42,635 bases of DNA from Clostridia bacterium (lineage in GTDB: Bacteria > Bacillota > Clostridia > Peptostreptococcales > Anaerovoracaceae), in contig JAUNMH010000008.1 in assembly GCA_030537495.1 (NCBI GenBank), positions 1 through 42,635 of the forward strand, in the 5' to 3' direction. The notes under the pieces are model-generated. The model saw nothing but the letters and a program-made list of their open reading frames with translations, did no database searches and was not told the origin of the DNA. A program made the position numbers and the translations under genes. Below, one piece after another: positions 1-6,335 of this stretch (within the stretch, counting starts at the first letter, position 1; each line of letters opens with the position of its first letter).

Positions 1-31
1 CTTTATACTCTTTTTTAAAATCAAAAGCCAT
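1..31 (-). CDS. Start of a gene running off the left edge, possibly a GyrI-like effector-binding protein
   Basis: Only the first ten codons are in the window, reading MAFDFKKEYK. The ATG (31-29) is preceded by a clear GGAGG site at 36-41 on the minus strand with a short AT-rich spacer, which makes a real start convincing. The N-terminus resembles the opening of GyrI-like small-molecule-binding proteins, which often begin MAFDFKKEYKEFY; this is recalled from family knowledge and rests on ten residues. Nothing else can be said about domains. Confidence 0.5.
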   Translation of the reverse strand, partial: MAFDFKKEYK

Positions 32-41
32 AATAACCTCC

Positions 42-291
42 AAAATTCCGATTTTTAGCTCTAGTATAATCCATTTTTCCTACCTTGCATAGGCATTTCT
101 TATATACCACAGATACCTGTAACCTAACTTCAAATTGTCAACTATGCGAGTTTTTTAGGGCCTTTTTTGCTGAATTTCATCCCATATCTTTGTGCACCGG
201 AGAGCCTATTATGGGGTCCGGAGAGCACCTTTTTGCCATTTTTTTATGGGATGGATTTGTCTATATAAAAACGTGAAAAACGTTGAAATTT
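42..291. other. Intergenic stretch with no convincing gene
   Basis: Host DNA between the left-edge gene and the prophage. A TATACT-like -10 for the left-edge gene can be read on the minus strand near 63-69, but no good -35 goes with it. A 63-codon open frame at 85-276 has no ribosome site and no recognisable protein features and is not called. Confidence 0.4.
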
Positions 292-321
292 CAATAAAAA
301 AGAGACCTAAAATAGGTCTCT
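292..321 (-). terminator. Rho-independent terminator (host copy downstream of tRNA-Ser)
   Basis: Perfect 9-bp stem AGAGACCTA/TAGGTCTCT (301-309 with 313-321), 3-nt loop, and a U-tract on the minus strand from 296-300. It lies just outside the left attachment repeat. Before integration it would have followed the tRNA-Ser gene; now it follows the integrase. Confidence 0.75.
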
Positions 322-326
322 GAATT

Positions 327-350
327 CTGGCGGAGGACATGGGACTCGAA
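327..350. repeat. attL: left 24-bp attachment repeat
   Basis: Identical over 24 bp to 6336-6359. It covers part of the T-arm, the 3' acceptor strand and the encoded CCA of tRNA-Ser (minus strand). It starts 4 bp beyond the integrase stop codon. Confidence 0.9.
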
Positions 351-354
351 AACA

Positions 355-1311
355 TTATTTTTCTTTAATATCATCATTCTTATATAACAGTTCTGTTAAT
401 TTATCAGCTATTTCATAATTTTTATTTTGGAACAAATGAACATATATATCTAACGTGGTAGACGTTTGAGCATGACCGAGACACTCAGAAACTTGCTTAA
501 TATCAACATTAAGACTTGCAAGCATTGACGCGTATGTATGCCTTAATTTATGCAATGATATTACACGCAAGTTATTTTTTATTAAGAACCGATAAAACCA
601 CCGAGCAAGAACTTGCGGATAAATCGGAGCACCTTCACCGGAAGAAATGACCGGAGAACCTGGGCTTGTTTTCTCGGATCTTAATTGCAAAATAACTAAA
701 TCATCATATAAAACAGAAGGCAGCACACTAACACGGTATGAATTGGGTGTTTTTGGTTTGCCTTCAATAAGACCTTGACCAGGAACCAATACACGTTTTT
801 TCTTTACCCTTGCAGTTTTATTGACAAGGTCAACACATTCCCAATCAAGACCACATATTTCAGACTTTCGCCAACCACAAAGCAAAGCAAGTTCAATTGC
901 AACTTTATACTTTAATTCACTATCAGACAATGCAGAAAGCGACTTAATAAGCTGAGTTACTTCATAAAGGTTGTAACAATCTGTTTCACGATGCGAAGAA
1001 GAGGGCAAATCAACGCATTGACAAGGGTTATTATTGATAAGGGACATTTTAACAGCTTTAGACATAACAGCCCTTAAAAGGCTTAATATGTTTTTGATTG
1101 ACTTAGAAGAAAGTCCCTTATCAGTTAACTGAAAAACAAAGTTTTGGACAGTAAAAGAATCAATTGAACCAATACGCATATTGCCAAACGCAGGCATCAA
1201 ATGAATTTTGACAATTGACTTATAACCTGCAAAAGTAGTCTTATCTACACGAAGTTCAGAACATTTCATATAATATTCTAAAAATTCTGAAAACCTTGTC
1301 CGTTTATTCAT
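355..1311 (-). CDS. Phage tyrosine integrase
   Basis: A 318-residue site-specific recombinase that would carry out integration and excision at tRNA-Ser. The N-terminal half has the SAM-like core-binding domain (about 5-90). The catalytic half shows the tyrosine-recombinase set: Arg148 in GWRKSEI, His254 and Arg257 in LHKLRHTYAS, His280 in LGHAQ and nucleophile Tyr290 in DIYVH. The ATG at 1311 is chosen because a GAGGTGG site sits 4 nt upstream; a longer frame to 1398 has no such site. The start overlaps the end of the replication gene by 8 nt, so the two are probably translationally coupled. The stop lies 4 bp from attL, the usual place for an integrase. Carrying its own integrase sets this phage apart from inoviruses that borrow host XerC/D. 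Confidence 0.93.
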   Translation of the reverse strand: MNKRTRFSEFLEYYMKCSELRVDKTTFAGYKSIVKIHLMPAFGNMRIGSIDSFTVQNFVFQLTDKGLSSKSIKNILSLLRAVMSKAVKMSLINNNPCQCVDLPSSSHRETDCYNLYEVTQLIKSLSALSDSELKYKVAIELALLCGWRKSEICGLDWECVDLVNKTARVKKKRVLVPGQGLIEGKPKTPNSYRVSVLPSVLYDDLVILQLRSEKTSPGSPVISSGEGAPIYPQVLARWFYRFLIKNNLRVISLHKLRHTYASMLASLNVDIKQVSECLGHAQTSTTLDIYVHLFQNKNYEIADKLTELLYKNDDIKEK

Positions 1312-2065
1312 AACGCCACCTCGAAAATTCTTCATCAAGTGAATTATATTCTTTTTCTGAAAGCCATTTAGAAGCCATAAAATCGTTTTTATAGTCAATA
1401 TCAGTTATAATTCTATCTGAAATTGATTGCTTTACCAGTTTCGGACGGTTTAGACGTTGTGAAGCATAATAAAGGTGTGCACCTTGTTCAATATCTTGAA
1501 GACCTAAACCCTTACCAACATACTTAAGAATATAACGAGATACAGCCGCCTTACTTTTAATCTTACCAAAAGAGTTAAACCCAAATTTATTAAGAAATGC
1601 CTTAGAATACTTATAGCCACCAGTTACAAGCTTAATAGGATGCTCAATCGCATTGAAAAACTCTAAATCGTCCCAGGGAATACCCGAAAAAAGACCATGC
1701 ATGTGCCAGGCTCCATCTTGATGTTGCTCAGGAATAAGCACATATTTAATATCATAATTGTGCAACCGTCTTTGATTGCGTATAAACTGAGACAAATCTT
1801 TAATAAATTTCTTTAGGTCATATCTATCATACTTTTCCGCATCTAACGTAAATGTAACAAAGTATTGCCAATCATTACAAAGAGCAAGCCCAAGTATAGT
1901 TGACTTAGAACGGGATATATTACACGAAAATCTATCACCAATCATTTTAGGTTCTAAGTCTTTTTCATGTATATGAGGTTCAGAAGTTTCAAACCTTTTA
2001 AGATAAACAACTTTATATTCATTTCCAAATTGATAAATATTTATATCGTAGAATTGCATTTGCAT
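1304..2065 (-). CDS. Rolling-circle replication initiator (HUH endonuclease)
   Basis: A 253-residue Rep protein, the functional counterpart of gpII in filamentous phages: it would nick the double-stranded form and start rolling-circle replication. The HUH metal-binding motif is visible as HMHGL (His121-Met-His123). It is followed by a candidate catalytic tyrosine motif RYILKYVGKG with Tyr178 and Tyr182. The start at 2065 is preferred because GAGGTG lies 8 nt upstream; the open frame extends to 2101 without a better site. Upstream lies a GC-rich, hairpin-dense stretch that could be its target origin. It overlaps the integrase gene by 8 nt. Family assignment rests on the motif pair and the phage context, not on a database search. 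Confidence 0.87.
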   Translation of the reverse strand: MQMQFYDINIYQFGNEYKVVYLKRFETSEPHIHEKDLEPKMIGDRFSCNISRSKSTILGLALCNDWQYFVTFTLDAEKYDRYDLKKFIKDLSQFIRNQRRLHNYDIKYVLIPEQHQDGAWHMHGLFSGIPWDDLEFFNAIEHPIKLVTGGYKYSKAFLNKFGFNSFGKIKSKAAVSRYILKYVGKGLGLQDIEQGAHLYYASQRLNRPKLVKQSISDRIITDIDYKNDFMASKWLSEKEYNSLDEEFSRWRYE

Positions 2066-2101
2066 ACTTTCGACACCTCGAAAAAATGATACTTTTTGCA
2101 A

Positions 2102-2400
2102 AAATGTACCGCTTTATGATACTTAGTCAAGTATAGAGGGGACTTCGTCCCCTCGCTAATACAAAATTGCATGCCATACAAAGAATACTCTTGCAGGGCT
2201 TTTATTCCAGTAGGTCCCCCCGTTCCCAAGGAACGGGACCCACCTTTACGCCCGGTGAACGTATTCAATACCGATTTACTGGCGGAGAGTTAGGCGGTCC
2301 GGCACAGTCTACGGGCAGGGAACCCCGTGCCCCTTGCCCTTGCCCTGTGCCATCCGGCTAGCTTCCGGCACTTGTAACGGTCTAACCCGTTACGGCTAAA
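2102..2400. other. GC-rich hairpin cluster: candidate phage origin / packaging signal
   Basis: In an AT-rich element this stretch is locally GC-rich and packed with hairpins. They include GAGGGGAC/GTCCCCTC at 2136-2154; CCCGTTCC/GGAACGGG at 2219-2237 with an outer GGT/ACC; GGCACAG/CTGTGCC arms at 2301-2307 and 2345-2351 enclosing further pairing; and GTAACGG/CCGTTAC at 2374-2393. Filamentous phages keep their replication origin and packaging hairpin in such a region next to the replication gene. The cluster runs into the 3' end of the Zot gene. The exact nick site cannot be read by eye. Confidence 0.5.
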
Positions 2401-2964
2401 CATCTTATAAGTGTCATACAAAGCAGCTATATTCTGACGGTATACTATAACTTCATGGGCAACTTTCATTTTTTGACCATACCAACGTTGTACCGCCATA
2501 AAGCAGGTAAACGGCAAGAACCTAAAGTAGTTACCAATTTTCATGTGAGCAACCTCATATTCAATAAGGCATCTAATTTGACGATCAATCATTCTATCGT
2601 TTTGAGCAATCAAAATAAAATCAAAACCAAGCTTACGGTGCTGAGTAAAAAATTTTATCCAGTCCATACGCAAATTACCGTCACTATTCCAATTACGAGA
2701 ATTGAATATTATTTGAGCTTCATCAACTATAACAAGGGTCTGCGATTCTATGCCGGGTTGATGATACAAACGAGCATAATTCATAAGTGCCCTGGGAGTT
2801 AATTCAAAATTATCAATATACTTAAAATATTTAGTATCCTGAGAAATAGCAAAGTTGGCAATGACATATTTAAACCCCCTCTTTTTTCTTAATCTGTAAT
2901 ATATATCTCTAGCAGCATGAAACGATTTACCACTGCCAGGAGTACCACTATAAAGCCATATCAT
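2290..2964 (-). CDS. Zot/pI-family phage assembly ATPase
   Basis: A 224-residue protein of the zonula-occludens-toxin (Zot)/gpI family, the inner-membrane ATPase that drives extrusion of filamentous phages. Walker A is GTPGSGKS (residues 7-14) right at the N-terminus and Walker B is LVIVDEAQ (77-84), both in the spacing usual for Zot proteins. A hydrophobic stretch near residues 145-160 could be the membrane anchor. The last 40 or so residues are rich in Arg, Gly and Ala and are encoded by GC-rich DNA unlike the rest of the gene. This suggests the tail overlaps cis-acting replication sequences. The gene follows the pVI-like gene by 13 nt. Confidence 0.88.
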   Translation of the reverse strand: MIWLYSGTPGSGKSFHAARDIYYRLRKKRGFKYVIANFAISQDTKYFKYIDNFELTPRALMNYARLYHQPGIESQTLVIVDEAQIIFNSRNWNSDGNLRMDWIKFFTQHRKLGFDFILIAQNDRMIDRQIRCLIEYEVAHMKIGNYFRFLPFTCFMAVQRWYGQKMKVAHEVIVYRQNIAALYDTYKMFSRNGLDRYKCRKLAGWHRARARGTGFPARRLCRTA

Positions 2965-2977
2965 AATTACACCTCAT

Positions 2978-3235
2978 TCAGTCAATAGCCTTGACCCATC
3001 TAGCCCAAACAGAATATAAATAATAAACTCCGATAGCTAAAAGCCAAGCCTCTAGCAATGTCAAAAAATCACTTACCGGAATAAAATAATTTATCTTTGA
3101 AAGAAGATCTGCAAAAGGTGATGCAGAAACCCAACTAAATGGGGACTTTGGCAGGAGTGCAAAAAGTCCATTTAGAACAAATGCAACTGCATCAAGTATA
3201 AGTTGCAGAAATGCAGATAAACCCTTGAAAAACAT
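2978..3235 (-). CDS. Small membrane protein, pVI-like minor coat protein
   Basis: 85 residues with two or three hydrophobic segments (about 5-28 and 52-80) separated by a Pro/Ser-rich linker. Size, topology and position between the adsorption protein and the Zot ATPase match the pVI-like proteins of filamentous phages, which cap the virion end next to pIII. A GGGGG ribosome site lies about 8 nt upstream of the ATG. No conserved motif proves the assignment; it rests on topology and gene order. Confidence 0.65.
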   Translation of the reverse strand: MFFKGLSAFLQLILDAVAFVLNGLFALLPKSPFSWVSASPFADLLSKINYFIPVSDFLTLLEAWLLAIGVYYLYSVWARWVKAID

Positions 3236-3247
3236 ATATAAACCCCC

Positions 3248-4684
3248 TTACCACTTTATCCAGTCACGTGTGCGACTTATCAAGATGAAACAAAACCAAA
3301 AATCAACAATGAACCGGAAGAACAATATAGGCACCTTGAAAGGAGTTAAATCAACGGTATGATTAAATTTGAAATATGGAGTATTTAATTTCAAATTAAA
3401 TACAAAGCCCGAAGAATTAGCAACTAACGTCTTTATGCCTTTGACGAAATCAAACGGAATACAAAAAGGAAATATCTCAGTCAACTTAAATTTGAACTTA
3501 CTAAAATCAAGCTTAAATTCACTTGTATCAAACAATTTACCTATAAATGTCTTAATATCAGCAAAAGCCCCGGAAATAGCACCCGTTATAGTTCCCGCAA
3601 GGGACTTTATAGATTCTAAGATGCTAGTAAAAGCACCTGCAAGAGCATTATAAATTGCCACTGGCAAAGATAAGATATTTTCAAGAATGCCTGCAAGTGC
3701 AGCCAATATTTTTTCAAGAAATCCAATAACCCCGGTGGAATCACCAGTAGCCGTGCCACCTGGAACACGAACAGAACCAACATCAGTGCCGGCATTTACT
3801 CCAGTAGACGGAATTGCGACAGTTGTGCCAGTGTCTAAAGGTTTTGAAGCAGTTCCGCTTGGATAAGTGGTAGCTCCTGCACCCTCTAATACTCCGCTAG
3901 GAAAATATGCAGTATCTGTTTTTGCAGTTGCACCAGGCAAAGAAGTAACAGAAGAAGAATCAAGAGAAGAAAGACGAATATTTATAACATCATTAGTATT
4001 AGTAGCACCTTGAGGTAATGCATTAACATAATAACCATTCAAACTAGCAATAGGGAATGAATTACCATAAAGGACACAAAGACCATGAACTAAACGCCCA
4101 TCAAAATATACTAAACCCGGAACATCGGAAGAAGTAACCTCATGTTTACGATTTTTATCATCATAAAAAATAAACGGCAAAGTACGAGGAATAGAATAAG
4201 ACGAAGGAGAAAGAGCATTAGAAACCGTACCAGTATGAATCTTACACCAACCCCAACCAACACCATTAATAGTTAAATCACCATTTACTTTAATTTCATC
4301 ATCAATATAATTGTTAGAAATCCAACTAGATAAACTTTGACTTATTTCATCAGTTATTTTAAAAGTGAATGTAGCCGGGTTAGTCCAAGATGAAAAATCA
4401 GTAACAATCTTACTTATTCCGGAAGTGACCACCGCAGGCAAAGAATTATAATAGCTATTAGCAAGACTAGATAAATCTGCATCAGAACTAGCCTGAATAC
4501 CTGCGGCAACTAATATTGCTGATACAACTGTTAATGCAGGACCAACAAGAGCAGGGTTCAATGCATAAACAGAAGTCATTGAAGCCATACAGCCAACAAA
4601 CAAGATACAAAGTATAAGGAACATTATAAAAAATATCCGCAGAACCTTATGACGTTGCATATAATTATTTAATGTTAATAACAT
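3248..4684 (-). CDS. Large secreted/anchored phage protein, pIII-like adsorption protein
   Basis: 478 residues. The N-terminus has a basic stretch followed by a long hydrophobic signal (roughly residues 12-42). A large Ser/Thr/Gly-rich body follows, then an Ala/Ile-rich amphipathic stretch, and a hydrophobic segment close to the C-terminus ending in a charged tail. This is the layout of filamentous-phage attachment proteins, with a C-terminal membrane anchor until virion release. Its place just after the major coat gene and before the pVI-like gene supports this. The start at 4684 is chosen for its AGGGGG site; the frame extends to 4726 but overlaps the upstream hairpin. The sequence itself is not recognisable, as expected for a host-specific receptor binder. 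Confidence 0.7.
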   Translation of the reverse strand: MLLTLNNYMQRHKVLRIFFIMFLILCILFVGCMASMTSVYALNPALVGPALTVVSAILVAAGIQASSDADLSSLANSYYNSLPAVVTSGISKIVTDFSSWTNPATFTFKITDEISQSLSSWISNNYIDDEIKVNGDLTINGVGWGWCKIHTGTVSNALSPSSYSIPRTLPFIFYDDKNRKHEVTSSDVPGLVYFDGRLVHGLCVLYGNSFPIASLNGYYVNALPQGATNTNDVINIRLSSLDSSSVTSLPGATAKTDTAYFPSGVLEGAGATTYPSGTASKPLDTGTTVAIPSTGVNAGTDVGSVRVPGGTATGDSTGVIGFLEKILAALAGILENILSLPVAIYNALAGAFTSILESIKSLAGTITGAISGAFADIKTFIGKLFDTSEFKLDFSKFKFKLTEIFPFCIPFDFVKGIKTLVANSSGFVFNLKLNTPYFKFNHTVDLTPFKVPILFFRFIVDFWFCFILISRTRDWIKW

Positions 4685-4696
4685 AAAATACCCCCT

Positions 4697-4724
4697 AAAA
4701 AAATAGAGGGAGCAACGCCCCCTC
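4697..4724 (-). terminator. Hairpin plus U-tract between major coat and adsorption genes
   Basis: On the minus strand an 8-bp stem (GAGGGGGC with GCTCCCTC, one G-U pair) closes on a GTT loop and runs into TATTTTTTT. It lies in the gap after the major coat gene. A partial terminator here would give far more coat mRNA than adsorption-protein mRNA, as the terminator after gene VIII does in Ff coliphages (established for Ff; inferred here). Confidence 0.75.
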
Positions 4725-4754
4725 ACATCGTAATAAATACAATAATTTCTGTTA

Positions 4755-4934
4755 CTATTTAGCCATTGATTTAAATTTAGTCCATAGTAACTTACCGCCC
4801 CAAAAGATTACACCAATACCAACAGCGGCAGTAATAATCTTAAGACCTTCCGCACCTAAGTCAGCAGTTGCGGTTGTAATAGCTGTAGTAATTCCACTCA
4901 TTGTGCTTGCAGCAGCTTCGCTTAATGCATTCAT
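4755..4934 (-). CDS. Major coat protein (pVIII-like)
   Basis: 59 residues starting MNALSEAAAS. It has an Ala/Ser/Thr-rich amphipathic N-terminal half with acidic residues, one hydrophobic segment (about 33-50, including AAVGIGVIFWGG), and a short basic C-terminus (KLLWTKFKSMAK). That is the plan of filamentous-phage major coat proteins: acidic outside, membrane/inter-subunit core, basic end facing the DNA. A strong AAGGAG site lies upstream of the ATG. No cleavable signal peptide is evident, so the protein may insert directly. The gene is followed by a terminator-like hairpin, consistent with very high expression. It is short and easily missed by annotation. Confidence 0.8.
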   Translation of the reverse strand: MNALSEAAASTMSGITTAITTATADLGAEGLKIITAAVGIGVIFWGGKLLWTKFKSMAK

Positions 4935-4973
4935 GGCTGCATTCTCCTTTCTTAAATATTTATCAAAACGAAG

Positions 4974-5081
4974 TTAGACACCTCGCAAGACATCAAAGAT
5001 AAGATGAACAAAATACCCCGATAGGCACAAAATACAAGATACCCCAAACCCCATACTTATGCACTCAATAATACTATCCAT
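4974..5081 (-). CDS. 35-residue hydrophobic phage peptide, possible minor coat protein
   Basis: Small open frame MDSIIECISMGFGVSC..., mostly hydrophobic, ending in a short basic tail (LRGV). An AAGAGGTAA ribosome site lies 5 nt upstream and overlaps the stop of the preceding small gene, so coupling is likely. Size and position just before the major coat gene match pVII/pIX-type virion-tip proteins of filamentous phages. This is inferred from size, hydrophobicity and order only. Confidence 0.55.
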   Translation of the reverse strand: MDSIIECISMGFGVSCILCLSGYFVHLIFDVLRGV

Positions 5082-5086
5082 AAAAA

Positions 5087-5224
5087 TTACCTCTTAAGAA
5101 AATAGAAAACGAGGAAGCCGACAAACAAACCCATGAACACCGCCAAAAGGGAAACAGAGACTTCTGAAACATAATTAATATCAGTGATTAAATTTATAAG
5201 CATTTCATATTGTTTATCTGTCAA
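5087..5224 (-). CDS. 45-residue single-span membrane peptide of the phage
   Basis: TTG start with AGGTGAGG just upstream; an in-frame GTG three codons earlier is the alternative. The peptide has a polar N-terminal third (TDKQYEMLINL) and one strong membrane span (about 24-42) ending in LKR. It lies between the ssDNA-binding candidate and another tiny hydrophobic peptide. This is the place where Ff-like phages encode pVII and pIX. Function is inferred from position and topology. Confidence 0.55.
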   Translation of the reverse strand: MTDKQYEMLINLITDINYVSEVSVSLLAVFMGLFVGFLVFYFLKR

Positions 5225-5241
5225 CTTCCTCACCTAAATAA

Positions 5242-5478
5242 CTACTTTCCGGCAGGCACTACCAAATTAACGCGCTTATACTGGTCAAAATAAATCTTTA
5301 CTTCAGTGCCAAAATCCACATTTTTCAGACTGTCCACAACATCTAGAGTAGCTTTATAGCTTAGAGCCATTTCGCCATCAACATTCGGATTCTTGTCTAA
5401 AAAATAAACATTTGCGTACTCAATGACCTTGTTATCATTTGTAGTAAACTGTCCTTTTCTAAATCCAACTAACTTCAT
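5242..5478 (-). CDS. Candidate phage ssDNA-binding protein (pV-like)
   Basis: 78 residues beginning MKLVGFRKGQ. The pattern of alternating hydrophobic and charged residues suggests an all-beta fold, with aromatic and basic residues (Phe, Tyr, Lys, Arg) spread through it, as in OB-fold pV-type proteins that coat the single-stranded genome before extrusion. Its place upstream of the tiny coat genes is the gene V position. The ATG at 5478 is chosen because AGTGAGG lies 6 nt upstream; the frame extends seven codons further without a better site. A conserved hairpin element sits just upstream (5493-5516). The family assignment is inference; no signature motif is visible. Confidence 0.55.
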   Translation of the reverse strand: MKLVGFRKGQFTTNDNKVIEYANVYFLDKNPNVDGEMALSYKATLDVVDSLKNVDFGTEVKIYFDQYKRVNLVVPAGK

Positions 5479-5492
5479 GATTTGCCTCACTT

Positions 5493-5516
5493 TCTGCACT
5501 ATAGCCCGTGACCAGG
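5493..5516 (-). promoter_or_regulatory. Leader hairpin element, copy 2
   Basis: Matches the element at 5743-5766 in 21 of 24 positions. On the minus strand it can fold with CTG/CAG and CAC/GTG pairs around a GGGCTATA loop, and it ends next to the ribosome site of the ssDNA-binding candidate. It may be a translational operator or a protein-binding site. Confidence 0.5.
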
Positions 5517-5528
5517 CATTATATAAAA

Positions 5529-5729
5529 TTATTTATTAGAAACATATGGAGAAATAAGCAAGTCAATTTCATCGACTGCAATATCAAAAGTGTATGGAGT
5601 GCCGTCAGAATCATGTGAAACAAATCTACACTTACCATCATATGAAGCACCTACATAAACTACAGTAAACTTAGTAAAACTTAATTTAAGAATATACAAG
5701 TTATATAATTCTAAATCTGTAAACATCAT
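5529..5729 (-). CDS. Phage early protein of unknown function
   Basis: 66 residues (MMFTDLELYN...), acidic, with no membrane span and predicted beta-rich character. It is the first gene of the rightmost minus-strand operon, directly downstream of the repressor-controlled promoter. An AGGAAGG site precedes two adjacent ATG codons, so the start could be either Met. A conserved 24-bp leader element lies upstream. Position suggests a role in early replication or regulation, but no family is recognised. Confidence 0.6.
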   Translation of the reverse strand: MMFTDLELYNLYILKLSFTKFTVVYVGASYDGKCRFVSHDSDGTPYTFDIAVDEIDLLISPYVSNK

Positions 5730-5742
5730 GAATGTTATCCTT

Positions 5743-5766
5743 CCTGCACTATAACCCGTGTCCAGG
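5743..5766 (-). promoter_or_regulatory. Leader hairpin element, copy 1
   Basis: On the minus strand, CCTG/CAGG and CAC/GTG arms enclose a GGGTTATA loop, immediately before the ribosome site of the first early gene. A near copy (21/24) occurs at 5493-5516 in the same position relative to the next gene. Confidence 0.5.
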
Positions 5767-5826
5767 TTCCTAAATCCATTGACTATTTCAAAACTTTATG
5801 AAATAATCACATTAAATAAATATATT

Positions 5827-5905
5827 ATAGTAAAATTCTTACTATGGTTAATATAATATAGTAAAAATATTATTATGTCAACATAAATAGTAAAAAATTT
5901 ATTAT
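5827..5905. promoter_or_regulatory. Three repressor operator-like palindromes
   Basis: Three 19-bp sites with identical geometry (ATAGTAA, 5 bp, TTAYTAT) at 5827-5845, 5858-5876 and 5887-5905. The first is a perfect dyad (ATAGTAAAATTCTTACTAT). They fill the space between the divergent early operon and the repressor gene, and the middle one occupies the spacer of the early promoter. They are the obvious targets for the adjacent XRE repressor. Confidence 0.75.
5853..5881 (-). promoter_or_regulatory. Early promoter of the phage operon
   Basis: Minus-strand TTGACA (5876-5881), 17-bp spacer, TATTAT (5853-5858). The spacer is almost exactly the middle operator-like palindrome, so bound repressor would block RNA polymerase. 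A TATAAT on the plus strand (5852-5857) may serve the repressor gene. Confidence 0.75.
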
Positions 5906-5919
5906 GGAAAGGAAAAACA

Positions 5920-6246
5920 ATGAACACAATAGGCGAAAGACTAAAAAACGCAAGAGAAAAAAAGAAAATGAAACAAAGTGATGTTGCTACATTGCTGGGA
6001 AAGAACCAAACAACAATAGCAGCCATGGAAAACAACAGAAGTACAAACGCATTTCAAACACTTGCAGAACTATGCAAAATATTAGACGTATCAGCGGACT
6101 GGATACTATACGGAACGGAAGAACGGGGAGCACCACCAGTAAAAGAAGAACTTAACGAAGAAGGGCAAAAGCTCCTAGAGCAGTACAAAGCATTTCTAAT
6201 AGAAAACTATCCGAGAAAAAAATATAAAGAAGTCGGAAATTTATAA
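5920..6246 (+). CDS. XRE-family phage repressor
   Basis: 108 residues with an N-terminal helix-turn-helix of the Cro/CI (HTH_3) type at about residues 4-60 (IGERLKNAREKKKMKQSDVA, then GKNQTTIAAMENN). A short acidic/charged C-terminal tail follows, with no LexA-type protease domain. It is the only plus-strand gene of the prophage and is divergent from the early operon, across three 19-bp palindromes that it probably binds. By analogy with other temperate filamentous phages it would hold the replication and coat genes off. Without a self-cleavage domain, induction would need another trigger. A GGAAAGGA ribosome site precedes the ATG. Confidence 0.88.
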   Translation: MNTIGERLKNAREKKKMKQSDVATLLGKNQTTIAAMENNRSTNAFQTLAELCKILDVSADWILYGTEERGAPPVKEELNEEGQKLLEQYKAFLIENYPRKKYKEVGNL

Positions 6247-6293
6247 TTCTATACCCGTGGGACGAGTAACAGCCCACAGCATTTCAAAAAAAT

Positions 6294-6330
6294 AAAAAAA
6301 GAGAACCCATCATAAAAATGATGAATCCTC
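6294..6330 (-). terminator. Phage-borne terminator that now follows tRNA-Ser
   Basis: On the minus strand a stem with core CATCAT/ATGATG (6308-6313 with 6318-6323), plus imperfect outer pairs GAG/CTC, runs into a seven-U tract (6294-6300). Integration separated tRNA-Ser from its own terminator at 292-321; this hairpin replaces it. In the circular phage it would lie downstream of the integrase. Confidence 0.6.
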
Positions 6331-6335
6331 ATTCA

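Noticed and set aside
85..276. 63-codon plus-strand open frame left of the prophage
   Set aside because: No ribosome site, no recognisable composition, and it sits in AT-rich intergenic DNA.
2041..2268. 75-codon minus-strand frame upstream of rep
   Set aside because: It overlaps the start of rep and runs through the GC-rich hairpins; composition is explained by the candidate origin, and no ribosome site is seen.
2455..2802. 115-codon plus-strand frame
   Set aside because: Antisense shadow of the Zot gene, which has clear Walker motifs on the other strand.
3369..3653. 94-codon plus-strand frame
   Set aside because: Antisense to the adsorption-type gene with no start signal.
5493..5766. CRISPR-like repeats
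   Set aside because: Only two copies 250 bp apart with a gene between them, and no cas genes.
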